A stretch of DNA of 39,809 nucleotides from Flavobacteriales bacterium (GCA_016763995.1 JAESST010000410.1:1-39809); one strand, 5' to 3'. Positions 7,702-17,310 are shown, numbered from the stretch's first letter. Translations and numbers: made by a program. Notes: generated by a model not told the origin, from the sequence alone.

Positions 7702-8965
7702 CAGCGTTTGAAGCGGGTAATTTCCAACAATTTGGATCAGTCATAAATAAAAAAGCAAAGAACACGAAAAAAACTATGCCTTTTTGCTTTAACATAGTAG
7801 ATTCAGTAAGGGAAAAAAAAGAATAAAAGAGCGTAAATGCAAAGAATAGAAAATTTCGATGTTGAACTGCTTTTATAAAAAGTACCGTTAGAAAAACCAC
7901 AAAAAGCAGCAGCATTAAAATCCCATTACTAATCCAATATTGCAGATACATATTGTGTGCATTAAAATTATTCTTTTCGCCTATTGCAAAATGAACTCTC
8001 TTGTATTCATTCATAAGTTCATCTTGAGCATCGCCCGTTCCAACTCCTAAAAACACTTGTTCTTGAACTACTTCCCAAGCAGAAGTCCACATTGCCAACC
8101 TCATGGCTAAAGGCCTAATTGATTGATCTTCAAAATTAAATGTAGTTTCAAAATTATCTAGCTTAGAACGAACTCCTTTGTATGAAAAAAAAGCTGTGAT
8201 GATACAAATCAATATGAAAGCAATCGAATATTTTGGCTGTTGCAATTGATTCTTAAACTTGATAAAAACCAACAATAGACAACTTAATGGAAATATGAAG
8301 GCAAAAAGTGATGATTTAAGTAAGTAAATTAACCCAATAAAGAAGAGGATTAGAAAAACATTTCCCACCTGAGTTAGCCTACTGTTATTATTGGCGAATA
8401 ATACTTTTTGCAATACCGCAATGGCGGCAAATGAACAATAAAAAGAGAAATATATAGCATGTATTCCTAGTGCAGAACTCAATTGATGATGCATAAATCT
8501 GTTATAGATAAAGTGCCCCGTTTGTCCTGTAGGGTATGCTGTTCCTGTTTCCAAAAATGCATAGCTAGCAAAGCCAATACAATAGAGTCCTGCTAAAAAA
8601 GCTGATAGAATAAACCCGTTTAACAGCAAGCGCTTTTGTGCTGTGTTGAACAATCGAAATGGAATAATTAAAAAAGGAATAATCAAAAGGGAGAGGCTAC
8701 GCTCAATAATTGCAAGCCCTTCCTCTTTATTCTCTGAATAAGTGATTCCCAAACAGAGTACAAAAAACAAGAGAAAGGAAACGACACTTCCTTTATGAAG
8801 GAAATTTTTTCTGTTTCTTACTGCCGGAAGAAAACTTAGTATTCCAAAAATCAACAGGGCAATACTGTTGACTCTATTCGGTAAAAAAAAGGAAACAAGC
8901 ACCAAGCCATATGCCAAAAGCAACAGACGGTTTTGCTCTTTCAACGTATTAATCAACCGCATCAT
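7679..8965 (-). CDS. O-antigen polymerase/ligase family membrane protein (first of two)
   Basis: A 428-residue integral membrane protein with about ten to twelve hydrophobic segments and a large periplasmic loop in the second half, the plan of the Wzy/WaaL superfamily (O-antigen ligase domain, PF04932). Signature parts are RLAMWTSAW (289-297), GVGTGD (307-312) and HNMYLQYWISNG (337-348), with His337 in the usual position before a transmembrane segment. Such proteins polymerise lipid-linked repeat units or ligate glycans to an acceptor on the periplasmic side. Which of the two roles applies cannot be told from sequence alone. It overlaps genes on both sides (17 and 23 bases). The start has two consecutive ATG codons. 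Confidence 0.87.
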   Translation of the reverse strand: MMRLINTLKEQNRLLLLAYGLVLVSFFLPNRVNSIALLIFGILSFLPAVRNRKNFLHKGSVVSFLLFFVLCLGITYSENKEEGLAIIERSLSLLIIPFLIIPFRLFNTAQKRLLLNGFILSAFLAGLYCIGFASYAFLETGTAYPTGQTGHFIYNRFMHHQLSSALGIHAIYFSFYCSFAAIAVLQKVLFANNNSRLTQVGNVFLILFFIGLIYLLKSSLFAFIFPLSCLLLVFIKFKNQLQQPKYSIAFILICIITAFFSYKGVRSKLDNFETTFNFEDQSIRPLAMRLAMWTSAWEVVQEQVFLGVGTGDAQDELMNEYKRVHFAIGEKNNFNAHNMYLQYWISNGILMLLLFVVFLTVLFIKAVQHRNFLFFAFTLFYSFFSLTESTMLKQKGIVFFVFFAFLFMTDPNCWKLPASNADENNTST

Positions 8966-10226
8966 TTTCTTGTGTTGAAAAAAACCATCTGTAAAAAACG
9001 AAACCTATGCATGGCCAAATAATAGCCATTTCATAAAAATTTATGGTGACTCCAATGGTCATTAAAGGAATAATGAAAACTGCTATAAATACTTTTTTAT
9101 TCCATAGAGCCGTAGGTTTCCAAGTTTTTATTTGGGTATAAATCATCTTAAAGATAAAACTGATGAAAAGAAGGCCAATTAACCCACTGTTAACGAATAT
9201 GCTTAAAATAGCATTATGTGTATCATAAACTACTCCTAACTCGCTTTTCTTCACTAAAGGATAAAAGTTCTCTGAAGTGGCTTGTTCTTTAAAGATTTCA
9301 AATGCTGACCCCATGCCATTACCAACTAAATGATTCCACCAGCTAAATTCTTTAATTCCTGAAAGGTATATGTTCCATATAGATCCTCGCCCAGTTAACA
9401 TTTGGGGTGGGAAATAGTTTCCTGTATAAAAATACACCATGCTCGAATACTGAACTGCAAAACAGATTCCAATTACTATGAGAACTCCTCCGTACCAAAA
9501 TATTCGAGCCTTTGAAATTACCTGAAACCTTGAAAGGACACCCCTATTAACAAAAATTAGATAATATAAAAACAAGAGGGTTATGCACCCCAAGATTGCT
9601 TTAAAATAGGTTGCCAAGCAAATGAATATTAAAAAAACCAACATCCAAAAGCTTTCACGTTCCTTTTTAAAATATTGGAAAAGCGCTGTAAAACATAGTA
9701 TTATGGATAATTCAGAACCGTGATATAAAAATCCATTTGGGCGAGGAATATCTACCCCATCAACTAGTACGTAATTTACATAGCTTGCATTCCAAAAAGT
9801 AACAGGTAAAATCTCGAAAAATTGTAACACAGCGATACTGATAGGGATCCATAGTAAATGGTAGAATCGTTGTTCATATTTTTTTAACAACTTGGTAGGA
9901 ATGCGCTTATTAACCAGCAAATCCACTAAAATGACCAAAACGAATGGCCCAAAGAAAAAGTCAATCCAGCTTTTTAGGTCCCAGTAATCAAAGGTAAATT
10001 GAATCAGAAGGTATCCGAATGCAACATATAACACCCATTTTTTACTCGCTTGCGTGACTAAAATCCACAACGAACAAAGAAAAATTATCCCAAAAGCAAT
10101 GAAGTGAATTTTAAGCGGAATAAATGGAATAGGAGGCACTATATTCCCAATTAAAATAAATAATGGAGTAAGGCTTAACAATTCTAAAAATATAAGTTGC
10201 GCTATGTTATTTCTATCAAACACCAT
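8949..10226 (-). CDS. O-antigen polymerase/ligase family membrane protein (second of two)
   Basis: A 425-residue multi-pass membrane protein with the same architecture as its downstream neighbour but little visible sequence identity. Recognisable are RPNGFLYHGSELS (162-174), LTGRGSIW (277-284), GNGMGS (302-307) and HNAILSIFVNSGLIG (337-351), again with a His at 337 in the large periplasmic loop region. The pair may divide the work, one polymerase and one ligase, or may act on two different glycans. The start overlaps the flippase gene by 11 bases and the end overlaps the next gene by 17, so the genes are probably translationally coupled. Confidence 0.85.
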   Translation of the reverse strand: MVFDRNNIAQLIFLELLSLTPLFILIGNIVPPIPFIPLKIHFIAFGIIFLCSLWILVTQASKKWVLYVAFGYLLIQFTFDYWDLKSWIDFFFGPFVLVILVDLLVNKRIPTKLLKKYEQRFYHLLWIPISIAVLQFFEILPVTFWNASYVNYVLVDGVDIPRPNGFLYHGSELSIILCFTALFQYFKKERESFWMLVFLIFICLATYFKAILGCITLLFLYYLIFVNRGVLSRFQVISKARIFWYGGVLIVIGICFAVQYSSMVYFYTGNYFPPQMLTGRGSIWNIYLSGIKEFSWWNHLVGNGMGSAFEIFKEQATSENFYPLVKKSELGVVYDTHNAILSIFVNSGLIGLLFISFIFKMIYTQIKTWKPTALWNKKVFIAVFIIPLMTIGVTINFYEMAIIWPCIGFVFYRWFFSTQENDAVD

Positions 10227-11544
10227 CTTTATTGCTCATCTTTTGAATGACACTCCTATATTCTATTGGCAAGAATATAGCCTGAGGAAATAAAGAAATA
10301 CATGTTGCCATAATTACTCCTGCCGCATCATACCCTTGAATTAAATAAATCGAGAGGGGAATATTAATCAAAGCTGCAAACACTAGCAATTTGGTTTGAA
10401 GTTGCGTTCTTGATACGCTGTTTAAGAAATAGGCAAAAATACTGTTCCATGCGGTTAATAAGATAGATAGAAGCATGAATAACAATAGATCTAAGCTTAT
10501 TGTTAGCTCCTTTCCAATCCATGCCTTTAATGCCCACGGGGAGAAGATCAGCATTACTATACCGAGCAATCCAATTCCTAAGCTAAAGCGCATTAATTTT
10601 TTCATATGTCTCAAAATCCATACCTTATCTCCCTTTCCATAAGCATCAGTAAAAGATGCCCAATATGGTAGCAATACTAGATTAAATAAAATTATTAATA
10701 AGTTAAAGTATTTAAAAGTGACATTATAGACCGTTACTTCATAACTTCCTATATAATTTACTATGATGATATTATCTGTTGAAAAAAGAATTAAAGTACA
10801 AAACTGAATGATAAAAAAATTCTTGTTCAAGCCTTGAAAAGCCTTGACCTTTTTATCAAAAATTTCAGAAAGCTTCGGTCCAAATTGTTGGAATGATGTA
10901 TTGTAAAAATAGACACTAGAGAACAACCAAATAAACAAAGGAAGTGAAGAAAACCAGATACAAAAAAGCATCAAGGAGGGAGTATAGTTCCAATAATAAC
11001 AGAACACGAGGCCTAACAATAGCAAAGCATTTTGAATAGCAACAATTAAATAAATATATTTTGTATGGTGGGTGGCCAACAGTGCATTATGAAGGAAAAA
11101 TAAAACAAAATGCGCAAAATATAACACCAAACACCACTGAAAAGTGACATTAAACGATTCAAAATTTCCAACTTCAGGCAATATCAATTGACTAAATTCA
11201 GATTGAGAAGAAAGGATCAACAAAATGGAAATCAATCCAAAATAGAGGATAAATAAAGTTTTGTATCCTTTGTGAATCAGTTGCTTTATTTGTTCAAACT
11301 TGTTTTCGGAAAAAAGATGTGTAATTGAATTTCTTAAGCTATTACTTACTCCAACTTCAAAGGCTGAGAACCATGTAAAAAATGAAAGCAAAGCCAACCA
11401 GATCCCGTATCTTTCCTCTCCCATGATTTGAATGGAAAAGCGGACAATTAATAAACTAAATAGGATATTGATTCCTTTGTACAACCCAGAACCTAACACA
11501 TTGTTCAAAAGCTCCTTGCTCCTTGAATGGCTTTCACTAAGCAT
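10216..11544 (-). CDS. Wzx-type oligosaccharide flippase (first of two)
   Basis: A 442-residue protein of the MOP superfamily (polysaccharide transporter, Wzx type) with about 12-14 hydrophobic helices. The N-terminus has the typical pattern: a short polar start, a first helix, then IQIMGEERYGIWLALLSFF (38-56) with the G..(Y/F)G.W motif of Wzx proteins. It should flip polyprenyl-diphosphate-linked repeat units across the inner membrane for the polymerase encoded next to it. It overlaps the chain-length gene by 8 bases and the polymerase gene by 11. A second, dissimilar flippase gene lies at 24638-25828. Confidence 0.9.
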   Translation of the reverse strand: MLSESHSRSKELLNNVLGSGLYKGINILFSLLIVRFSIQIMGEERYGIWLALLSFFTWFSAFEVGVSNSLRNSITHLFSENKFEQIKQLIHKGYKTLFILYFGLISILLILSSQSEFSQLILPEVGNFESFNVTFQWCLVLYFAHFVLFFLHNALLATHHTKYIYLIVAIQNALLLLGLVFCYYWNYTPSLMLFCIWFSSLPLFIWLFSSVYFYNTSFQQFGPKLSEIFDKKVKAFQGLNKNFFIIQFCTLILFSTDNIIIVNYIGSYEVTVYNVTFKYFNLLIILFNLVLLPYWASFTDAYGKGDKVWILRHMKKLMRFSLGIGLLGIVMLIFSPWALKAWIGKELTISLDLLLFMLLSILLTAWNSIFAYFLNSVSRTQLQTKLLVFAALINIPLSIYLIQGYDAAGVIMATCISLFPQAIFLPIEYRSVIQKMSNKDGV

Positions 11545-12580
11545 CTCTCCTTTTGATAGCGCTTAGTGCGTTTACGATTTCTAAAAGAATTAGTGTTAAA
11601 ACGAATAAAGCTCCACCACCAATAAGGGCTCTCTTCAATTTCCCAGTTCCTTTATGAATTCCGTATTCACTAAACCTGGAATATATTTTATAGCAAGTCG
11701 TTAAGTCAAAAAGTTTGCTCTCAGTCGATACGATTTCACTGAAAAATTCATTTGAACGATCATACACTTCTAATATATTTATCGTTTCTGCTCTCTGTTG
11801 AGAACCTAGAGAGATAGATGTAGTAGTGGTTAATGTAGTTTTATTTGCCTCTGCAAGCTTAACGGTATTGATGACTTTCTTCAAAGTATCCAAATCACTT
11901 AACTGCTTCAAATAAAATTTCTTTTGATATTGCAGTAACTTTATTGCTGCCTTTCTTTTGGCTTGAAGTTCTGGCACTCGCTCCAGAAACTGCAGAAACT
12001 TAGGCTCTAATTTTGAGAACACTGTTGGGTCAACCCCGTAAACACTGATGCCAAACTTCTTACCATATATTTCATCTCCCTCATTTAACAGGCGTGAAAG
12101 ACTAAAATTATTCTTTGTAGCAGTATCTAGCTTCTTATAGAAATCATCAATATAACGAAGTTTCTCCATCTCAGAAGTAACCATCATTACTTTCATCCTA
12201 TTAAGAGATTTTGCATCATCAACAGTTATATCCAGTAAGTTGGTTAAGGTTTCAATCTCTTCCTTTTGGATTAGAGAGTTAATGTAATTCACATCATTAT
12301 GCAATTGCGCCTTCGCATTCACACTAGGTTTCACAATTATAGTTGACACGTAATTTCTTGGAAAAAAGCCCTCACTAAAGAATCCGGCTATGCCTCCAAC
12401 AATGCTTACAAGAGCAAGTAGCACAAAATATTTAAGCCCTAGTTGTACGGATTTTATCAATCTTTTAACTAAAAAAAAGATACTTGATTTTATAAAAGCA
12501 AAAAGTCGGAGAGTTAATCGTTCAACATCTCTAATTACAGGTGTAATGGTAACTTCTTCGGGAATGTTACTTTTTTCCAT
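11537..12580 (-). CDS. Wzz-like chain-length determinant protein
   Basis: A 347-residue polysaccharide co-polymerase of Wzz type: a cytoplasmic N-terminal stretch (1-45), transmembrane helix 1 (about 48-68), a periplasmic domain with predicted long alpha-helical parts (about 80-315) and transmembrane helix 2 (about 318-339) with a short basic tail. The N-terminal tail is longer than in classical Wzz. No C-terminal tyrosine-kinase domain is fused, and no separate kinase or Wza-like exporter gene is present in the window. It is the first gene of the left glycan block and divergent from the GT4 gene at 12654. It should set the modal length of the glycan. Confidence 0.82.
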   Translation of the reverse strand: MEKSNIPEEVTITPVIRDVERLTLRLFAFIKSSIFFLVKRLIKSVQLGLKYFVLLALVSIVGGIAGFFSEGFFPRNYVSTIIVKPSVNAKAQLHNDVNYINSLIQKEEIETLTNLLDITVDDAKSLNRMKVMMVTSEMEKLRYIDDFYKKLDTATKNNFSLSRLLNEGDEIYGKKFGISVYGVDPTVFSKLEPKFLQFLERVPELQAKRKAAIKLLQYQKKFYLKQLSDLDTLKKVINTVKLAEANKTTLTTTTSISLGSQQRAETINILEVYDRSNEFFSEIVSTESKLFDLTTCYKIYSRFSEYGIHKGTGKLKRALIGGGALFVLTLILLEIVNALSAIKRRDA

Positions 12581-12598
12581 TCAGGGAGGATTTTCAAA

Positions 12599-12624
12599 CA
12601 AATATAATTTTAAAATTCGACCAA
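12599..12624 (-). promoter_or_regulatory. Possible promoter of the left glycan block
   Basis: On the minus strand the box TATATTTG (12606 to 12599) matches the Bacteroidota -7 consensus TAnnTTTG exactly. The nearest TTG (12624 to 12622) is 15 bases away, shorter than the usual 17-23, so the -33 part is weak. Transcription would start about 14 bases before the chain-length gene. On the opposite strand TAGGTTTA (12626-12633) is a one-mismatch -7 box for the divergent GT4 gene. Confidence 0.35.
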
Positions 12625-12653
12625 CTAGGTTTATTTTCACCAAAACATTAAAG

Positions 12654-13790
12654 GTGAAGCTTGTCCTATTAACTAATTTTATCCCCCCTTATCGACTTTC
12701 ATTGTATCAAGGAATAGATCAAATCTTTGACGATTTTGAGATTCTTATTTCAACAGGAATGGAAAAAAACAGAAACTGGGAAGTCAATCACGAAGCACTC
12801 CAGGTAAGTATTCAAAAATCCATTAGCTACAGTAAAAATTGGAAGAATGAATTGGGCTTCTCTGAAAAGACAAGTATTCAACTCCCTTGGGACACTATAG
12901 GGCTATTAAAAAGAATCGATGCCGATGTTGTTATATCAGGTGAAATGGGCATTCGATCCTTTCTCTCTGCGCTCTATTGTAGTTGGTATAAAAAACCACT
13001 CATTCTTTGGTTAACACTTTCTGAACATACAGAGACTAATAAAAAAGGTGTGAGGATTTTATTGCGGAAATTTTTATTAAAAAAATCAACTACTGTATTA
13101 TGCAATGGAAAAAGTGGAGAAAGGTATTTACAAGCATTAGGCTATCAGAATAAAGTTTTTTATGCTCCTTATACTTCTGATTATAAAATAAATTCTAAAT
13201 CCTCTTTTCACTCAAAGAAGAAAATCTTATTCTCAGGACAGCTCATTCAAAGGAAAGGTATATCAGAAATGATAGACGCCATTGATCTCTTATTCCACAA
13301 TAACAAAGACCTGAAATTTGAATTAGTTGTCGCTGGAAGCGGTCCTCAAGAAGCCTTGTTTTATGCTTTATCAAAATGGGAAAAACAACTCACACTCACT
13401 ATGCTTGGAGCTTTGAAGTATGATGATTTAAAAAAGGTCTATCAAGACATTGATCTTTTCTTATTCCCAACTTTAGCCGACGAATGGGGTGTAGTTGTTA
13501 ATGAAGCCTTGTCTTCAGGAGTGCCTATATTGGGTAGCAAGTATAGCCAGGCTGTAGAGGAATTACTTGTTGAAAATCAAAATGGGTGGATTTTTGACCC
13601 GCTTGACACTAATGAGTTTGCTCAAAAATTAAAGACTGCGATTCACACAGAAAGTGCTAAACTTTTAAGCATGTCTCGTTTTGCTGCAGAAAGCATAAAA
13701 GACATTACGCCGAATAAAATTGCTCAAAACATTTACGATGCTGCGTTGTTTGCTACAAAAACATCTATTTCTGACAAACAGCATACTTAA
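12654..13790 (+). CDS. Glycosyltransferase family 4
   Basis: A 378-residue GT-B glycosyltransferase. The reading frame is open further upstream, but that part lies antisense over the chain-length gene and does not resemble the family. The GTG at 12654 yields the expected opening MKLVLLTNFIPPYRLSLY and is the preferred start. The C-terminal half has LFSGQLIQRKG (192-202), VVAGSGPQE (225-233) and the donor-site motif DEWGVVVNE (276-284), an EX7E variant that begins with Asp276. A GWIFDP motif follows at 311-316. It is the first gene of the plus-strand glycan block, divergent from the chain-length gene with 73 bases between them. The sugar transferred is unknown. Confidence 0.88.
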   Translation: MKLVLLTNFIPPYRLSLYQGIDQIFDDFEILISTGMEKNRNWEVNHEALQVSIQKSISYSKNWKNELGFSEKTSIQLPWDTIGLLKRIDADVVISGEMGIRSFLSALYCSWYKKPLILWLTLSEHTETNKKGVRILLRKFLLKKSTTVLCNGKSGERYLQALGYQNKVFYAPYTSDYKINSKSSFHSKKKILFSGQLIQRKGISEMIDAIDLLFHNNKDLKFELVVAGSGPQEALFYALSKWEKQLTLTMLGALKYDDLKKVYQDIDLFLFPTLADEWGVVVNEALSSGVPILGSKYSQAVEELLVENQNGWIFDPLDTNEFAQKLKTAIHTESAKLLSMSRFAAESIKDITPNKIAQNIYDAALFATKTSISDKQHT

Positions 13791-13859
13791 ATAGATTGTT
13801 TTCCTAGGCAAAAACTATCTTGGTTTCACTAATTTTACTATTCACGTTGATCTAAGCTT

Positions 13860-14765
13860 TTGAAGATTCCCATTCTAAAATCCCTTTGCTATTTTGATAT
13901 TTTTAATCATCCTCTAAAGAAGGAAGAACTCTTTAGATTATGTGGTTCCAATGGAGAAAGAGCTGATTTCGATAAGGCAATTCAGATCTTACTTCAAGAA
14001 CAAGCTTGTTTCGAATATAAAAACTTTTATGGCATCAGTCCCTCTATAAAAGAACAAATTAAAGAAAGGATAAAGAAAGAAGAATTCGCTAAATCCTATA
14101 TTGAGAAACTTCCTTTTTATACTCGAATTATAAAATCATTTCCTTTTGTGAGAGGGGTTTCCATTTCCGGATCCTTATCGAAAGGAGTGATGTATGAAAA
14201 AGGAGACATCGATTATTTTATTATTACTAAGAAAAATAGGTTATGGATTTGTAGAAGTTTATTAGTTGTATTTAAAAAAGTGTTTTTGCTAAACTCACGC
14301 AAATACTTTTGTGTGAATTATTTTGTTGATGAAGACAATACTCAGATAATCGATAAAAATATCTTTACAGCAGTTGAAGTCAGCCATCTTATTCCGACTT
14401 ATAATGAGGCTGTTATTCAAAAAATGAAAGATAACAATTCTTGGATTCAAGATTATTTTCCCAACTATTCCCCTTCCCCTTTCTTTCCTTCTTTAAAGGG
14501 GGAGGGACTTTTAAAACGAATATTAGAAGGCATTCTTGTAGGGCAACTTGCTGAACGATTAGATTTATTTCTAATGAGAGTCACCTATAAGAGGTGGACC
14601 AAGAAATTTAAAAACTTTAACCCTGAAAAGATGGAATTAACCATGCGTTCTAATCGTGGAATTTCAAAACATCACCCAAGCGACTATCAAACCAAAGTAC
14701 TTGCAGCTTATAAAGAAAGAACAGAAAAACTTAATATCGGAGATGAAGGTTTTATTTACTCATAG
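13860..14765 (+). CDS. Nucleotidyltransferase-fold protein of the glycan locus
   Basis: A 301-residue protein with a polymerase-beta-type nucleotidyltransferase core. An N-terminal winged-helix-like region (about 5-60) leads to SISGSLSKGVMYEKGDIDYF (101-120). Here Gly104-Ser105 and the pair Asp116/Asp118 match the GS...DxD metal-binding signature. The C-terminal half is helical and ends in a conserved-looking SKHHPSDYQTKVL segment. The only usable start is TTG at 13860, since the next ATG would remove the N-terminal domain. The last 23 bases overlap the start of the B12-type radical SAM gene. Possible roles are nucleotidyl transfer to a small molecule or protein; the substrate is unknown, and the context ties it to the neighbouring radical SAM enzyme. 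Confidence 0.78.
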   Translation: MKIPILKSLCYFDIFNHPLKKEELFRLCGSNGERADFDKAIQILLQEQACFEYKNFYGISPSIKEQIKERIKKEEFAKSYIEKLPFYTRIIKSFPFVRGVSISGSLSKGVMYEKGDIDYFIITKKNRLWICRSLLVVFKKVFLLNSRKYFCVNYFVDEDNTQIIDKNIFTAVEVSHLIPTYNEAVIQKMKDNNSWIQDYFPNYSPSPFFPSLKGEGLLKRILEGILVGQLAERLDLFLMRVTYKRWTKKFKNFNPEKMELTMRSNRGISKHHPSDYQTKVLAAYKERTEKLNIGDEGFIYS

Positions 14766-16164
14766 TTATTTCTTACGTTTTGACAAGAAACAATGGAAAC
14801 AACGGAAGCCCTATCCACCTTTGGCCACGATTCAAGCAGCATCTAATTTAAGAAAGGAAGGACATGAGGTTTCTCTATTTGATACCAACTTTGCTCATGG
14901 AGCTAATGAAGTAAGCCCTTATTTAAATGAAAAGCCTGATTTTCTGGTGCTTTACGATGATGGGTTTAATTACCTGACCAAAATGTGCTTGACCAATATG
15001 CGAGAAGCGGCTTTTGAGATGATTCAAATGGCTAAAAAGCAAGGTATAAAGGTTTTTGTTTCGAGTAGCGACTCTACCGATCATTTTGAACAATACCTGC
15101 AAAAGGGTGCTGATGCAATTATCCTAGGTGAGGCAGATGAAACTCTATTAGAATTGGTTAAGAGTCGAGAAAACTGGAAAACTTGCAAAGGTATTGCATA
15201 TCGGGAAGACGATTCTTTTGAAAAAACAGCCCCAAGAGCAAGCCTTACTAACTTAAGTGAATTACCCCTTCCTGCTTGGGATTTAATCAATATTAGACCG
15301 TACCAAGAAGCTTGGTCAATTCATGGATATTTTTCCATCAACTTGGCGACAACTAGAGGTTGTCCTTTTAAATGTAATTGGTGTGCTAAACCCATCTATG
15401 GTAATCGCTACAACAGTCGTTCTCCGGAACATGTAGTAAAAGAAATTCAGTTGATTCGTTCTTTATTTGAGTTCGACCATATATGGTTTTGCGATGATAT
15501 TTTTGGTTTAAAACCGAACTGGATTCAAGAATTCAATCAGGTTTTAATGAAAGAAAGTATCGTCATTCGTTATAAGATACAATCTAGAGCAGACCTTCTG
15601 GTAAAGGATGACACTGTTAAAAGTTTAGCAGAGTCAGGCTGTGATGAAGTATGGATTGGTGCAGAAATCGGTTCACAAAAAATATTGGATGCCATGGACA
15701 AAGGCACTTCCGTTGAACAAATTGAAGAAAGCACCTTACTCATGAAAAATCATAAAATTAAGCCCTGCTTCTTTTTACAATTTGGATATTTATCAGAGGA
15801 TTGGAACGACATCATGGCAACCAAAAACATGCTTTTCAAGTTGCTGCCTGCCGATATCGGAGTTTCTGTTTCTTACCCTCTGCCAGGGACTAAATTTTAC
15901 GACAAAGTAAAATCTGAACTGAACCAAAAAGCAAATTGGAAGGATTCTGATGAACTTCTATTGATGTATAAGGGAAGTTTCTCTCCTGAGTTTTATAAAA
16001 AATTACATCGATATATTCATAAGCTTTTCCGTGGGAAGCAGGCCTTATTGCAACTTCAGAAGGGGAAATTAATATATATATTCCGTTACAGTTATTTTAA
16101 GCTTTTCTCGACCTTTGATTACTTCCAAGTTCTTAGGATGAAAAATTCTGGAAAGGAATCATGA
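14743..16164 (+). CDS. B12-binding-type radical SAM protein (1 of 5)
   Basis: A 473-residue protein with an N-terminal cobalamin-binding-like Rossmann domain (about 1-140), a linker, and a radical SAM barrel with the cluster motif CPFKCNWC (Cys207, Cys211, Cys214). The SAM-contact region GAEIGSQ and a YPLPGTKFY motif, typical of BchE-like enzymes, follow. The B12 domain has GEADETLLEL but lacks the usual double glycine and any DxHxxG motif, so cobalamin, if bound, would not have a protein histidine ligand. The ATG at 14743 is chosen because it gives the opening MKVLFTHSYF shared with the paralogue at 21389. It overlaps the nucleotidyltransferase gene by 23 bases. Reactions in the family include methylation at unreactive carbons and ring formation; the substrate here is unknown. 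Confidence 0.9.
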   Translation: MKVLFTHSYFLRFDKKQWKQRKPYPPLATIQAASNLRKEGHEVSLFDTNFAHGANEVSPYLNEKPDFLVLYDDGFNYLTKMCLTNMREAAFEMIQMAKKQGIKVFVSSSDSTDHFEQYLQKGADAIILGEADETLLELVKSRENWKTCKGIAYREDDSFEKTAPRASLTNLSELPLPAWDLINIRPYQEAWSIHGYFSINLATTRGCPFKCNWCAKPIYGNRYNSRSPEHVVKEIQLIRSLFEFDHIWFCDDIFGLKPNWIQEFNQVLMKESIVIRYKIQSRADLLVKDDTVKSLAESGCDEVWIGAEIGSQKILDAMDKGTSVEQIEESTLLMKNHKIKPCFFLQFGYLSEDWNDIMATKNMLFKLLPADIGVSVSYPLPGTKFYDKVKSELNQKANWKDSDELLLMYKGSFSPEFYKKLHRYIHKLFRGKQALLQLQKGKLIYIFRYSYFKLFSTFDYFQVLRMKNSGKES

Positions 16165-16181
16165 TTCTTTAAGGTTTCACC

Positions 16182-17309
16182 ATGAGATTCAAATTAAAAT
16201 TTTGGCAATCAAAGATTCTTCTCGTGCTGGCGAGTTCTATATTTTCGTTATTGTTTGCAGAATTAGTTTTAAGGTTTATTAGCCCTCATGAAGTATATCT
16301 TTGTTCAGTCCCAGAAGTTGAAATGGAACGAAATAATAAGTTTCACAATTTCTTCAGTAGTATCGATTCTAGTTATCACTACTCCGTCAATGAATTTGGG
16401 TACCGATCATCCACATTATTTGCCAAAAATAGATATGGTATTTTAGCTGTAGGAGGTAGTACAACTGATTGCATCGGTTTAGCAGATAAGGAGACTTGGC
16501 CGTGGCTGTTAGAACAACAGCTTAATGAATCGTCGCCCAATGAAAAATTTACGGTTGGAAGTATTGGAGTCCCTGCTTTTAATTCCTTTCACCATGTTTT
16601 GCAAGTCAAGCATATTATTCCCCAATTGGATAACATTAAGATGGTAGTTCTGTTAGTCGGAATAAACGATTTTTTGCGATTCTTACAATTGGAGAAGGAC
16701 GATTTAATCCCAGATGAGAAAACGTTACTGCATCAAACTTTTGTGAGGCACCCAAGAAAAACCCATGAACATTGGTTTCAACAAACTGAATTATGGGCTC
16801 ATCTAAGAGATGCTGTTAACCTTATTAGAAAAGTTTACGAAGTGGAAAATATGGAATTTGACTTATCCACGAAACTTGCTGAATATGAGACTGCGATTAA
16901 AATAAATTCACTCCCAGACCTTGAGCCTGCAATGAAAGTCATGTCAAATAACATTCTTAAGATCAACAAAATATGTGCCGAAAGAAAAATAAAATTAGTA
17001 GTCATCACCCAGCCTGTTCTATGGCACAAAAACATGAGCAAAGAAGAAATTAAAGTTTCTAGTTATGGCAAACCTATTAAAAATCGGAAAAGTTATTCTG
17101 ATGAAACCATGGAAGAAGGCATGAACATTTTTAATCAGCAACTTTTAAAAATCGCAGATCAAAACAACATTTATTCCATCGATTTAGCGAATCAATATCC
17201 TAAAAACACCACAGTATTCTTTGATCATTGTCACTATAATAAAAATGGATCAACTTTGGTATCAGAACTTATATTCAAAGAATTAAAAAATATATTAGCC
17301 CAAGAATAA
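16182..17309 (+). CDS. Membrane-anchored SGNH/GDSL hydrolase-fold protein
   Basis: A 375-residue protein with one N-terminal transmembrane helix (about 11-31) that probably anchors a periplasmic catalytic domain. SGNH blocks are visible: GGSTTD with nucleophile Ser93, GVPAFNS (block II region), VGIND (159-163) with Asn162, and DHCH (348-351) with catalytic Asp348 and His351. Family members remove or transfer acyl groups on carbohydrates, so O-acetylation or deacetylation of the glycan is likely. It starts 17 bases after the radical SAM gene and closes the plus-strand block; its stop codon is 1 base from the stop codon of the convergent methyltransferase gene. Confidence 0.87.
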   Translation: MRFKLKFWQSKILLVLASSIFSLLFAELVLRFISPHEVYLCSVPEVEMERNNKFHNFFSSIDSSYHYSVNEFGYRSSTLFAKNRYGILAVGGSTTDCIGLADKETWPWLLEQQLNESSPNEKFTVGSIGVPAFNSFHHVLQVKHIIPQLDNIKMVVLLVGINDFLRFLQLEKDDLIPDEKTLLHQTFVRHPRKTHEHWFQQTELWAHLRDAVNLIRKVYEVENMEFDLSTKLAEYETAIKINSLPDLEPAMKVMSNNILKINKICAERKIKLVVITQPVLWHKNMSKEEIKVSSYGKPIKNRKSYSDETMEEGMNIFNQQLLKIADQNNIYSIDLANQYPKNTTVFFDHCHYNKNGSTLVSELIFKELKNILAQE

Positions 17310-17310
17310 C

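Noticed and set aside
12390-12653. 88-codon N-terminal extension of the GT4 reading frame
   Set aside because: It lies antisense over the chain-length gene, is unlike any GT4 N-terminus, and would put the start inside the divergent gene; GTG at 12654 gives the family opening.
14656-14742. 29-codon extension of the radical SAM gene into the nucleotidyltransferase gene
   Set aside because: The ATG at 14743 gives the same opening as the paralogue at 21389; the extension only mirrors the other gene in a shifted frame.
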